Shown piece after piece: positions 13,623 to 24,873 of a stretch of 64,000 bases of DNA. Under the pieces are notes generated by a model. That model was not told where the DNA came from, did not search any database, and saw only the letters and a list, made by a program, of their open reading frames with translations. This DNA comes from Cryptomeria japonica. Lineage: Eukaryota; Streptophyta; Pinopsida; Cupressales; Cupressaceae. The position numbers were made by a program, and so were the translations under genes. Location: contig NC_081414.1 of assembly GCF_030272615.1 (NCBI RefSeq), forward strand, positions 762,481,648 through 762,545,647, written 5' to 3'. The number at the start of each line of letters is the position of its first letter. Position 1 is the stretch's first letter.

Positions 13623-15535
13623 TGTAATGTCCCTTTTTGAGATATTCCTGATTTTTGCCCTAAAACAGCAATTCCAACTTAGGATGAAAATCGCAATATA
13701 TTTATAAATATAATTTTATCAAAAAATGAAGAAATTTTATTATAATATTCAACTTATGATTCTATGAAGTATGAATAATTCAGAAGATAGAACTTATCTT
13801 GATTTTGTGCAATAGTTCTCCTTCAGATTGTTTTGTCGAAGATCAATAATAATTAGATCAATAAATTATAGCACAATGCTGAATTGATCAAATCATGAAT
13901 TCTTTGTAAATACCTTGCAAATCTGTTGAGTTAAAAGACCTGTCCTGAAATATCCCCAACTAGGAAGAGTACAAAAGAAATAAAATCTTCTAATCATAAT
14001 TCCTTCCAATTCCACACTCCTCACAATCAATCTCAGAAATTGCAGTGCTACTATTACTTATGTTTCAAGCTACAGAACTTCCTGTATCATGCATTCAGTT
14101 ATAGTTGCAATCACAATACTTATTGCATAGATTGATCAGAAAGATTTCATACATGGAGGATTGGATTTTCTCAGAATAATATGTAATTTTCTTCTCAATT
14201 CATCAACAGCAACACACAGAAACGAGGGACAACAGATATTCAGGAAGTAATTACATATTCTGCAATGTTCATTATGGAAAGACAAGGCTGTTCACTATGT
14301 AATCATTGATTTGCTAAACTGCAGAAATAGATTGCACCTCATAAGAGCCTCCGTCCAACACCCCTGCAAAGGAAGAGCGATATATGAAGAAGAAATGCTT
14401 GTGTTAAAGAGGTGCTAGGCATTTATTCCATTCCATTCAGTCGACCTCTCCAGAACTGTCCTCTGATCCGAACTGAATCCTCCTTGATCACTCTGTCAAC
14501 TAAGTAGCACATGGCAGAACCATCACTTGAGGAGATACGACTCCCGCTATCACAGTAAGCCTCAGAAAAGTGTAAACCTCCATATGCTGTGCCAAAATGA
14601 ATGCTTGTGGAAGTGTGAATCGGATTACACCAGTTAGTCTTCAATCCCCTGTGCAAGCTTCAATGGCAGATAGAGGATGCTGAAATCAGTTCCAAACTGG
14701 TTCTTGCCACCAAAGCTATAGAGTTAATCGTTCTTCAATGAGTGCCAAAGGATTCGCATTCCAATCCTCAACTCTACACGTGGTAGGAGTCATATGATAG
14801 GCTTCAATATTGGCGATGAAAGCATTACCAGCGATACTAAGTTTTGTGGCTGGAAAGAGAGGCACAATCAACTTGGATACTCCAAAAATTTAAATTTGTA
14901 TCAACCTTTAATTCCAATGTTATGACCAAGGAATATAATATTAGCCTTCATATCAATTAATCGATTCCTTCTTAAAGCTATGGCTAAATAAAAACCCACA
15001 ACCTTTGTGACTTACAATATTAAAGTCGTGCTCAACAAAGATTTCGTACTCATAAAATTACGGCACTATTATTTTCTGAATAATGATATTTTCACCCCCA
15101 GAATATAATTTATTTTGCAAATATTTCTGCTTCTGAAATAAACCCTTAAAAATTTGTCTCGAATGGAGAGACTTCATAAATTTGGCCCAGCTGTGAACTC
15201 CGTTGCGAATTCACTCCCTTGAAGAGTTTGATTTCTGTCCAACCCTTCTACCAACTCTTGAAGGTTTTTGTCTCCAGAAATCATATGTCGTTTATCAAAT
15301 CCAAAAGAATAAGCAATTCATCATGAGGAACCCCTTATAAAGGTCTTTAGGAAGCATCTAGAAGATGGGCCGACTTGGAGAAATATAATTAATAAAGTGT
15401 CATAATAATAATTTATTATTTTATTGTTATTAAATTAATTAATATTTAGTCATTATTTGAATTTTTTATTTATTTTTGACAACTTAATAAAAATTAATTT
15501 AATAAATCATCACTTTAAAAACTGGGGACATTACA
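13623..15535 (-). repeat. 3' LTR of the outer Ty3-type element (1,913 bp)
   Basis: Plus-strand ends are TGTAATGTCCC and GGGGACATTACA, an extended inverted terminal match with TG..CA. The polypurine complement follows immediately at 15536. LTRs with the same first ten bases start at 33083 and 61195 but diverge after about 12 bp, so they belong to other families. Confidence 0.8.
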
Positions 15536-15548
15536 GTCCTCCCAGCCC
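15536..15548 (-). other. polypurine tract
   Basis: GTCCTCCCAGCCC on the plus strand reads GGGCTGGGAGGAC on the minus strand and abuts the LTR start TGTAATG. This is the plus-strand primer position for reverse transcription of the outer element. Confidence 0.75.
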
Positions 15549-15766
15549 AAACATTGCTTGTCCTTGAGCAATTCTCTACTGTACTACTAGGGTCCCAAAC
15601 TAGCCATATGAAAAACACTGTATCATTCCATTGCTCCACTCTGAGGCAACCCGCAGTATTGAACCCTGAAACTCTGTTATTCTGAACCTTTCCCACTATC
15701 AAGCTGATTAATGGATTCCAAATCAGCACGCTGTCCCATTCATCAAAATGAGGAGATAGAAGTGCC

Positions 15767-16417
15767 TCAAGAAGCTATCAACAACAAATAACTCTCCAAC
15801 TCCACATGATCTTTAATTGATGTGCAGAATACCCATCCTAGGTGCACAAAAAACATATCAGCCCACCCCAGGCTGCTAATGCAAACCTGAACAGCACCCA
15901 TAAATCTGAAAATCAGACTCATGATGGTGTAAGAAGTGCTTCTAATGATCAACGATGATATTGTCTCATCGTCATGCCAACTTCCAATGATAAAGAGATG
16001 ATCCATGTTTCTCCAAAACACCCAAACAGCTGCTCCCTTAAAAGTGCTTCCAAGAAAATCCATGTTCGATGGAGAACAATCATCACTCAATAATGTATGT
16101 AATAGTAACCCATGAATTAAGGTTGGGACACTTCTGCCCTTATGCTCATGTTTATACCATAAATCATAACCCAGCTGAAACACAAACATTTGCAACTCAA
16201 AACCAAGTATCTTCATGACAACTTCTCTATAACTTGGTTCATAGACCAGCTGTGTCTCCACTTCTCCAAGTGCATACCAACCAAGAGCAAGTATCTCCAT
16301 GAAATGTGTCACAAGTCTTGGAGTTATGGTAGTCTTAGACTTCATCAAAGAATCACCAATGCCCCCATCCAAGTACACTCCTTCATAGGCTGGCCCCAAA
16401 ACAGTAAGTTCTACCAT
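15767..16417 (-). CDS. hypothetical 216-aa protein in the outer Ty3-type element
   Basis: An uninterrupted 216-codon frame between the decayed gag and the polypurine tract, where pol would be in an autonomous element. It begins MVELTVLGPAYEG and ends ESYLLLIAS. It has many aromatic and hydrophobic residues (for example FELQMFVFQLGYDLWY, FKGAAVWVFW) but no clear membrane segment, zinc motif, DSG protease site or RT signature. I do not recognise a family. Its intactness beside a gag with frameshifts and stops is mildly notable, but a chance open frame in an old non-coding 3' region is quite possible. Confidence 0.3.
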   Translation of the reverse strand: MVELTVLGPAYEGVYLDGGIGDSLMKSKTTITPRLVTHFMEILALGWYALGEVETQLVYEPSYREVVMKILGFELQMFVFQLGYDLWYKHEHKGRSVPTLIHGLLLHTLLSDDCSPSNMDFLGSTFKGAAVWVFWRNMDHLFIIGSWHDDETISSLIIRSTSYTIMSLIFRFMGAVQVCISSLGWADMFFVHLGWVFCTSIKDHVELESYLLLIAS

Positions 16418-16434
16418 GTGAGCTTCTAAAAGAG

Positions 16435-16576
16435 ATAACTTCTCAAACTATCCACAAATGACCATGAGCTATGTAGGTGCTTCACGAGATATACTTGGTT
16501 GCAAATTTGGACTATTTAGCACCATTAAAGCCTGATTTATAACCCCATTTGTGCAAGTATTCTAGTTATGAGGCTG
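16435..16576 (-). pseudogene. gag zinc-knuckle remainder of the outer element
   Basis: Continuation of the outer gag left of the copia insertion. The CCHC zinc knuckle is split: its first two Cys are encoded right of the copia element at about 27268-27285 and its His and last Cys here. Spacing across the junction is C-x2-C-x3-H-x4-C once one copy of the duplicated GCTAC is discounted. A TAG stop falls inside the knuckle. A short low-complexity tail follows. Confidence 0.6.
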
Positions 16577-16581
16577 GCTAC

Positions 16582-16771
16582 TGTTACATAGGTAATTGGT
16601 AAAAACTGAATGAATTAATCAAATGATCAAACGATCATTTATAGATTACAAAGAGATCGATGTTTCTAATAAGAAACAAAGGATAACGAATACAAAATTA
16701 GAAACTACTAATATTTACAATATAATACAATATTTACCATTAAATAACGGAATAAAGATATTATTCTAATA
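16582..16771 (-). repeat. copia 3' LTR (190 bp)
   Basis: Plus-strand ends are TGTTACATAG and TTCTAATA. Read on the coding strand the LTR starts TATTAG and ends TAACA, so the canonical first TG is TA; the other LTR shows the same change. The polypurine complement CCCTCCCTTAATGG follows at 16772. Confidence 0.9.
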
Positions 16772-16874
16772 CCCTCCCTTAATGGTCAATCTGTCTACTA
16801 CACCAAGTAGCCCCCTGAACTTAACAAACTTATCCAGATGTAGGGACTTGGTGAGGATATTTGCAGTCTGGTCC
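16772..16874 (-). pseudogene. copia RNase H C-terminus
   Basis: The minus strand encodes the usual copia RNase H tail with TANILTKSL, then FRGLLGV, ending at the polypurine tract. It is the continuation of the frame broken at 22166. GGTCC at 16870-16874 is the left copy of the duplication made by the nested LTR. Confidence 0.85.
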
Positions 16875-18459
16875 TGTTGATGTGTCTTTTGTACACGACC
16901 AAACACAGAATAAAATACCTAAAGGTACCTTATCCTCTCTTGAATAAAGCTCTCGAATGCTGAAGATATCGCAGAAGGATCAATCGGAGAAGCTTCAAGG
17001 TTCTGTTATGTAGGATCTCTACTCGTGGATAAGCTCTTCGTGGTATGATGTGATTTTGCTGGAATCACAAGGGGACTTACACTTGATGACCTGAACGTCT
17101 GATTTGCTGGAGGAAGACAAACAAATGGTAAAAGATGCAGGGTTCAGGAAGTCTACTCTACTGCCTAGAATACGAGAAGATGGATGAATGACTAGGTGGA
17201 GTCCTACTGGGCTGGGTCTCACCATCAGGCTTGAACAATCCGACACCAACTCAGTGCGATCTTCTAAGGGATGCTTCCAATACGTTCAAATCGTACACCA
17301 TCAGACACTGATCACCATTCAAGATAATGCATGAACAATAGACGTGTAACGACTTAAGATTAAGCTCATTTTATGCCAGTTGACCATGCAGGGCGCACTT
17401 ACAATCAGTAAGAAGCTAGTGGTATGGACTAGACGAATTCCACACAGGTGCATTCAACAATTTTCTTCATTCAATCTAATCATTTACCATCTACAATGAA
17501 GGTTGAACAAGAGACCATGCGTATTGTAAAGAAATGACACATTTCACCATATCTTCAATGAAAAAGGGGTTCATTTACAATCAAGGCAACGATTTCTTGC
17601 CTCCTCTTCCTACTTTACTCTAATTTCTATTCTATTCACTATTGATCATTAGCTATTCTAACCTCTATGAACTAACTCTTAACCTTTACAAAATGAAGAG
17701 CTTGAGCCTTTTATAATGCTCTCAATACAATTCAATGGCTCCGATCAATTTGAGATCAATGGCTGAGATTTTACAATGAAAACCCTAATTTGGGTTTGTT
17801 ACAACAAACTCAATTCTGACCAATGAAATAATTGCATTATTTGGACACATGTCTTCTTTGGAATATTCGACCAATGGATAACCGGGGTAGGTACATCGAA
17901 GTTAGTGTCATATTTGATGAGTCGAGTACATTGAATCTGGACATGCTGAGGTGGACCAATCCGACTGGAGGAGTGATGACTGGGATGCCACCTTGTCTGA
18001 CACTTGTAACTTGGTAGCTGTTCAATTTGATGATGCTGAGAAGCTAACTTCAATTAACTCTTCTGAAACTATCTGCTTCTTCAACGAACCCTTGCTTTGA
18101 CCTCATTTATCTTCGATGTGCTGGATGGATGGTGTACCTTTCCTTGAAATGCTGGCAACGCCTTTCGTTGTCATCTTGTGGTCCCTTAGTGTGGCAAAGT
18201 GAAGGTTCTGAAGGTAGCTGACAATTCCTTTAACACCTTGAGTCTTCCCTTTTGCTTGTGGAATGTCCTTGACGATGATGGACTGGTATTCGTCGTCCTT
18301 GCCCTGGTCTGTCTTCTTCTATCTGCAAAACAAACCAAAAGATGATTAAGGACACATAATAAATTCATTTTAACATAGCATTTTCTACCTTAAATCATCA
18401 ACAAGAAGACATCAAAATGAAGTTTGCTCAAGATTCTTTCCAGGGACAGGCCCTATAAG

Positions 18460-21400
18460 AATTTCGCCCTGGACCCTATGGAAGGGTCAGGAGCGAAATT
18501 TGCATTTTAGGACAAAATCTATCATGCCTCTCACTTCAACTCACCTCCAAGGCAAGCATATACTAGTCCTCTCTCTTTTAAAGCCTAGGAATCCACAACA
18601 TGACCTTCATCATGAGCAAATTATGTGAAATTGAGGATTTCGCCCTGGACCCTTTGGAAGGGTCAGGAGTGAAATTCTTGATTTTGCTTGTTCTCCTTCG
18701 CCAAGGTCTATCTGTTTTCACTTTCTATACTTGGATTTTCATCCTTGGATCCCTCTCCCATGCTTGCAACATCTTGTTTGACTTCAAAATGACCAGAAAA
18801 GAGAATTTCGCTAGAAATCATGGCCAGGGACAGGACCTATAATGGATTTCGCCCTAGACCCTTTGGAAGGGTTAGGAGCGAATTTCTTCCTCTAGCCCAA
18901 AATCATCATTTTTGGAGACAACAATCTATTCAAGGGCAATCTCAAGGGCATCCCTCACCTTGGTCTAGGCATGGCTTGGCACAAATTTTGGAGGATAGGA
19001 TGGGTTTTAGGATTTTCGCTCTGGACCCTTTGGAAGGGTTAGGAGCGAAAATCACTTTTTAGGACAAATTCTACCATGCCTCTCACTTCAACTCACCTCC
19101 AAGGTCAAGGAAACTTTGCTTCATTCTTCCCTAACCCATAAAAACCAAAAGCTTGACATGATTTGCAAGGAAGATAGGTGGTTGTAGAATTTTCGCTCTG
19201 GACCCTTTGGAAGGGTTAGGAGCAAAATTCACTATTTGCCTCAATTTCTTCAATTTCAATGATTTCCTAGCACTTGAAGTCATTCCTAAGGATCTCTTCC
19301 ATCTCAATTCACTTTAGTCTGCAATTGCCTTGGCATAAAATTGGGAAAAAAGGTGGTTTTGAGAAAATTCGCTCTGGACCCTTTGGAAGGGTCAGGAGCA
19401 AATTTCTCATTCTTGACTTGATCCTTCATCTTTTCAACTCCAATCCTCTCTAGAAGGTAACTAAACATCATTCTTCACCCAAGGGACAAGGTTTGTGGTC
19501 TAAGCAAGGTCAAAAAATAGGTTTGTAAAGAATTTCGCTCTGGACCCTTTGGAAGGGTCAGGAGCGAAATTCACCCTCTTGGCTAAAATCCTTCACTTTT
19601 CAATGCTTTCAAACATTTCCAAAGGCAAAACATGTCCATTCTTCCTTTCAAGATGCCTTGCAAATCAAAATTTGGTCAAACAAGGAAGGGAATGAGGTCT
19701 AGGTGGATTTTCGCTCTAGACCCTTTGGAAGGGTCAGGAGCGAAAATCATGATTTGGGCTTGATTGTTCATTTTTCAAACTTCAATCTTGTTTTGGGAGC
19801 AAACATAGATCATTCTCTACCTAAGGAACAAGGTTTCAAACCCAAACAAGGGAGAAAATGAAGTTTATAATGAATTTCGCTTTGGACCCTTTGGAAGGGT
19901 CAGGAGCGAAACTCACCCTTTGGGCAAAGTCCTCATCTTTCAAAACGTCTAACTCCCTCTCAAGGCAAGAACACACCAATTCATCCTCCATCATGCCAAG
20001 GCCTAGCCAAAACAGGGAAGAAAATAATAGCTACAAGGATTTTCGCTCTGGACCCTTTGGAAGGGTCAGGAGCGAAAATCATGTTTTGAGCTTGATTCTT
20101 GACTTTTCCAACTCCAATCCTCTTTGGGAGGCAAACATAGATCCTTCCTCTTGCATCTCCACCAAGATCCTAACTTTGGCTAAGGGAGAAATGAGTGTTT
20201 TCAAGAATTTCGCTCTGGACCCTTTGGAAGGGTCAGGAGCGAAATTCACCTTTTAGGCTAGAATCCTTCATTTTTTCACCTCCAGTCACTCCCTAAGGAT
20301 AGAACATTCAAAACACCTCCAAACATGCCTTAGAAACTAAGAACTTGGCTTAGACAAGGAAGAAATTGAGGTCTCCAAGGATTTTCGCTTTGGACCCTTT
20401 GGAAGGGTCAGGAGCGAAAATCACTTCCCAGGTTGATTTTCATCTTCCTTTCAACTCATTCTCATACAAACTTGGTCAGTTCAACTTCCTTTCATCGCAA
20501 TCAAGACAAACCTACATCCAACTGGGTCTAGGCAAGGTCAAACTAGGTTTTAAGGCTAAAGGAAGGCAAAAAAGGAAGATTTCGCTCTGGACCCTTTGGA
20601 AGGGTCAGGAGCGAAATTCTTCATTTGGGCTAAAATCTTTCATCTCCTCCACCTCAAGTCACTCCCTAAGGCTAGAATATGTCAAACACTTCCATACTTG
20701 CCTTAAAAACTAGGAATTTGGTCTTGACAAGTGATAAATTGAGATGTATAAGGATTTTCGCTTTGGACCCTTTGGAAGGCTCAGGAGCGAAATTCCTAAT
20801 CTTGGCCAAAATCCTTCACATTTTTACATTCCATCACCTCAAAACTAGAACGTTGGTCAAAACAAGGGAGAAAATAAGGTTTATGAGGGTTTTCACTCTG
20901 GACCCTTTGGAAGGGTCAGAAGCGAAATCCCTACTTTAGGCTAATTTCCATCATTTTGTAGTCTTAAACCTCCTCTCCAAGGCAAACATGCATCCAAACC
21001 TCCTCAACTATACCTCAAAAATCCAAAACTTGGCCAGAGCAAAATAGAAGAAAAGGTGAATTTCGCTCTGGACCCTTTGGAAGGGTTAGGAGCAAAATTC
21101 ATACTTTGGTCATAAATCCTTCATTCTTTCGCATTCTATCACCTCAAAAGGTAAAGACATGTTATTTCCTTTCCAAATACGCCCAAGGAACAAGGTTGGT
21201 AGTCAAAACAAGGGAGCAAATGAGGCTTATGAAGAATTTCGCTCTGGACCCTTTGGAAGGGTCAGGAGTGAAATTCACAATTTTGGACAAGATCCTCACT
21301 TTACAACACTTTCAATCACTCCCTAAAGCAAGGACATATCAACCTACCCCCACCATGCCCAAAGAACAAGACTTTCAGTGCAAACAAGGAAGAAAAAGGG

Positions 21401-21806
21401 GGACCTCTAAGAATTTCGCTCTAGACCCTTTGGAAGGGTCAAGAGCGAAATTCTAATTTTAGCTCAATTCCTTCACTTTTGGTGATCATAAGCAACTCAG
21501 AGCCATGCCTAAGGACTTCTTCGATCTCGATCTACACTTGGCTAGACACAAAATTAAGAGGAAAAGATGGATTTTAGGAATTTCGCTCTGGACCCTTTGG
21601 AAGGGTCAGGATCGAAATTGTCAATTTGAGCTAATCTTTCACTTGCTTCCTCCTTTTCATGCCTTGGACACACTTTGCTAGGCTTCCTTCCATCTTGATC
21701 ATGCAAATCTACCCTTTAGGTCGACATCTAGCCCAAGAATTTGGTGAAAAATAGGGTTTTACATGAATTTCGCTCTGGATCCTTTGGAAGGGTCAGGAGC
21801 AAAAAT
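18460..21806. repeat. array of about 20 bipartite hairpins at about 175-bp spacing
   Basis: Each unit has outer arms TTCGCTC and GAGCGAA around inner arms GACCCTT and AAGGGTC with a TGG loop; TG and AG separate inner from outer arms. Cores lie near 18471, 18647, 18857, 19022, 19199, 19376, 19542, 19718, 19887, 20050, 20217, 20393, 20590, 20766, 20898, 21070, 21246, 21422, 21591 and 21778. The roughly 135-bp spacers are visibly related but diverged, while the hairpin core is nearly invariant. Open frames repeating FALDPLEGSG are read-throughs of this core, not genes. Confidence 0.95.
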
Positions 21807-22121
21807 CATGTTCTAGGCTTGATTCTCCTTCAAACTTACTTGACTTTGCCTTGGACATGATCCTAGACAGATTTCCTTCCATGTCTTTCGCCAATTTTCT
21901 CAACCACTCACTCACTTCCTCGAACTCAAACAAGACACAACCAACAAAACCGAGCCTAAGGAAGACCTTGAAAGAAACCCTAACTTGGATCATCTACTGA
22001 CTCATCCTAGCTCAAGCAGAGCTTGCTATCCAGCGATCCCCTTGACAACACTCATCATTCAAAGGCTAACAAACACAACTCTAAAAGACCTAGAAACAAA
22101 CTGTAGAAAGCAAAAAGGTAG

Positions 22122-22165
22122 GGGTCCCCATTTATAATGGGGCGATGTGTGAATATGTCACAATA
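22122..22165. other. terminal hairpin pair of LTR A
   Basis: CCCCATTTATAATGGGG (7-bp arms, 3-nt loop) is followed by TGTGAATATGTCACA (5-bp arms, 5-nt loop) at the LTR edge. LTRs B and C have the second hairpin with the same arms and different loops. Confidence 0.8.
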
Positions 22166-22922
22166 GGTCCTCAATAGGAACATATTGCAAATCCACGGAT
22201 CCATCTGGAACTAGCTTGCGGATAAAGTGACATTGAAGCTCAACATGCTTGGATCGCTCATGGAAGACTGGATTTTTGGTGAGTTTCAACACCCCTTGAT
22301 TGTCACAAAAGAGGGGTGTAGGACTTGCTTGAGACAGCTGGATGTCTGAAAGCATCCTTCGAAGCCAAACTGCCTCAGAAGATGCTTTGACTGCTCCTCA
22401 ATATTTAGCTTCTATCGAAGAAAGAGCTATGGTCTACTGCTTCTTACTGGTCCAAGTGACAACACGTGTGCCCAAATTGAAGACATACTCGAATGTGGAC
22501 TTTTCGTCATCAACAGAGCCTACCCAATCGGAATCTGTGAAACCAATGAGTCTGGGATCTTTGGTTTGTCCATAAAGGATACCAAAGTCTGAAGTGCCCT
22601 TGACATAGTGCAGGATCCAATTCGCTGCAGCCTAATGATCTGATGTAGGAGCTGCCATGAAGCGGGATATGTAATTCACTGCATAGCTCAGATCAGGTCT
22701 AGTGGAGGTGAGATATATTAAACTGCCTACTAGTTGCTTGAAATTGGATTCATTCTCAATTAGAGAACCAGATTTGGCCAACAACTTCAAGCCTTTCTCC
22801 ATAGGTTTAGATGGATTGAGAGATTTCGATGCCATGAGACTGTTGCCAAACTTTAGAATTTGTTTAGCAAAGCCTGGGCATATTTGGATTGAGAGATTTA
22901 GATGCCATGAGACTGTTGCCAA
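22166..22922 (-). pseudogene. copia RT C-terminus and RNase H N-part
   Basis: From 22922: a degraded RT end with FKQLVGSLIYLTSTRPDLSY, the signature just after copia RT. Then RNase H up to the insertion: LFCDNQGVLKLTKNPVFHER and HVELQCHFIR, ending VDLQYVPIED where LTR A enters. A local duplication is visible: about 44 bp at 22813-22856 recurs at 22887-22930 (offset 74 bp). Stops near 22625 and 22356 break the frame. RNase H would remove the RNA strand during reverse transcription. Confidence 0.85.
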
Positions 22923-22975
22923 ACTTCAACACCTAGGCAGTAGTGCAGAAGCCCAAGGTCGGTCATGTCAAAAGA

Positions 22976-23909
22976 CTAGCATAAATTCTGTTTGATTCCC
23001 TGAATCAAAGATGCCAAATTGCCAGTGATGATCAGATCATCAACATAAATAACCAAAATGATGATATCATTGCCAGTAGTCTTGACATACAAATTTGAGT
23101 CAAAAGAACTCCTCTGGAAACCTTGATTTGTGAGGTACTTATCAATTTTCATGTACCATGCCTGAGGAGCATGTTTCAGGCCATAGAGTGCTTTCACCAG
23201 TTTGAGCACTTGGTGTTCTTTTTTGGCAACCTTGAATGAAGGAGGTTGCATCATGTAGACCTCTTCCATTCAGGAAGGCACTCTTGACGTCCATTTGATG
23301 GACCTTCCAGCCACACTGAGCTGCTATGGCTAGGACTAATTTGATGGTTCTCATCTTTGCTGTTGGAGCAAATGTCTCCTCGTAATCAATTCCTTCACGT
23401 TGGGAGAAGCCTTTGGCAACTAGACGAGCCTTGTACTTATCCAAAGTACCATCAACCTTGTATTTGACCTTATAGACCCATTTGCATCCAATGGGTTTCT
23501 TCCCTGGAGGAAGATCTGACAGAACCCAAGTGTTATTTTTCAGCGAGCTTTGGTGCTCATTTGCCATAGCTTGTTCCCACTCAAGTATCCCTTTCGTCTT
23601 TGTGTATGTCTGAGGTTCATACACTGTGAATGTTGGCCATGAGAGCAAAATTGACATAATTAGGATGTTTGCTCGTCTTCTGAGCAGTTCTACCCTCGAT
23701 GAGCTCATCATCATGAAGATCAACAATTTTCTTAGCCCATCACTTAGACCAGAGAGTAGAAGTGCCAACATCAGATGTAGGAGGTGCAACAGGATCGGGT
23801 TCATCAAATAGAAGATCGGAGGAATCTTGAGGAAAGTTAGGTGGTGCAGTTGCGTGTTTAGGTGATCTTGCAGGAGAAGGAACTGGTGTAGGTGCAAGAA
23901 CTGGAACAA
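22976..23909 (-). pseudogene. copia reverse transcriptase (RVT_2), frameshifted
   Basis: Two fragments in different frames. 23909 to about 23270 has the N-terminal RT pattern: WEQAMANEHQSSLKNNTWVL, LPPGKKPIGCKWVYKVKY, DKYKARLVAKGFSQ, IDYEETFAP and HQMDVKSAFLNG. 23269-22976 continues with MEEVYMMQPPSF, ALYGLKHAPQAWY and the catalytic YVDD in VIYVDDLIITGN. One frameshift near 23270 separates them. The catalytic aspartates are kept, so inactivity comes from the shift and downstream breaks. The enzyme would copy element RNA into cDNA in the particle. Confidence 0.92.
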
Positions 23910-24273
23910 CTAGAATCCTCCCATTAGGTGGATCTAATGGAAGATGAACACCCAAGTCTTAAGCCTTCAATGGCTGATCCTTTGAATCCACAACGGGAGG
24001 AGAGAGCTGAAATAGCCCTCGTTACTCATCAAAAACCACATCACGGCTGAAGATGAGACGATCTATCTCAATGTCAACCAATCGGTAGGCTTTGTGAGTA
24101 TCGCTATAGCCGGTGAGCACGAGTTTTTGGCTCTTGGCATCCAACTTGGTGCGTTTAGCATCAGGGATCCAAACAAAAGTAGTGGAACCAAAAACTTTCA
24201 AATGATTGATTCTAGGCTTGCGGCCTGATCAAGCCTCTTCTAGAGTCTTCTTCTTCATAGCTACAGTAGGAGA

Positions 24274-24762
24274 TCAATTCAAAAGATAGACTGCAATGTT
24301 AATTGCTTCAGCCCAAAACTTCTTCGGAACACTCTTGTGTTCAAGCATGGACCGGCCCATTTTGGTAATCGCACAGTTTCTCCGCTTAACGACACCGTTT
24401 TGTTGAGGGGTGTAAGGTGTAGTGAGTTGATGCTTTATGTCATGTTGTTCACAGAGATGGGAGAAGGCAGAAGAACAAAATTCTCCCCCATTATCAGACC
24501 GAAGAGTAACAATAGGTTGACCAAACTCTGTTTCTACTAAAGCTTTGAACTTTTGAAACACAACAAACACCTCTGATTTCTGATGAAGGAAATACACCCA
24601 CATTTTTCGACTGAAATCATCAACATAAAGCAAAAAATTCATGGACCCAGTAACAATAGGAGTAGCCATAGGTCCACAAATATCAACATGGACTAGTTGT
24701 AATACCTTAGAAGCTCTCCAGGAGTCGCCATCTAGTGAACGGAGTCTGATGTTGCTTGCCAA
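24274..24762 (-). pseudogene. copia integrase core, catalytic Glu replaced by Lys
   Basis: 162 codons of the rve domain: VHVDICGPM (first catalytic Asp), FLLYVDDFSRKMWVYFL, LRSDNGGEF (second Asp), then TTPYTPQQNGVVKRRN, where copia integrases have Glu at the Lys position. The codon at 24387-24385 is AAG, one G-to-A step from GAG. KKFWAEAINIAVYLLN follows, as usual. The zinc-binding N-terminal part lies in broken sequence at 24763-24873. Integrase inserts cDNA into the chromosome; with the third acidic residue missing this copy should be inactive. Confidence 0.9.
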
Positions 24763-24873
24763 CTTGATATGCTCTGCAAAGTCCGAGGTTTTGGGTTTGA
24801 ATCTCTAACAGTCCGGTTCTTCCTAAACAAGTTGAGAAAGATAGTGCACATTTAAGTGCCCATAACGCTGATG

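Larger units (their letters stand above)
16875..22165 (-). mobile_element. giant solo LTR A (5,291 bp) nested in the copia element
   Basis: Flanked by a perfect GGTCC duplication (16870-16874, 22166-22170). Plus-strand ends are TGTTGATGTG and GTCACAATA, matching LTR B (45934) and LTR C (52081), which end CACAACA. The first 200 bp match LTR C closely: shared CACAGAATAAAATACCTAAA, TATCCTCTCTTGAATAAAGC and GTGGTATGATGTGATTT. No internal domain or second LTR is attached, so it is read as a solo LTR left by recombination. Orientation is inferred from the polypurine tract next to LTR B. It holds a hairpin array (18460-21806) and no preserved coding region. Confidence 0.8.

Noticed and set aside
18460-21806. 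Protein with repeated FALDPLEGSGAKF motif
   Set aside because: The frames are short, change register between units and simply translate the conserved hairpin core; spacers show no coding conservation.
18460-21806. CRISPR-like array (conserved repeats with variable spacers)
   Set aside because: Spacers are about 135 bp and mutually related, the context is a plant LTR, and there are no cas genes.
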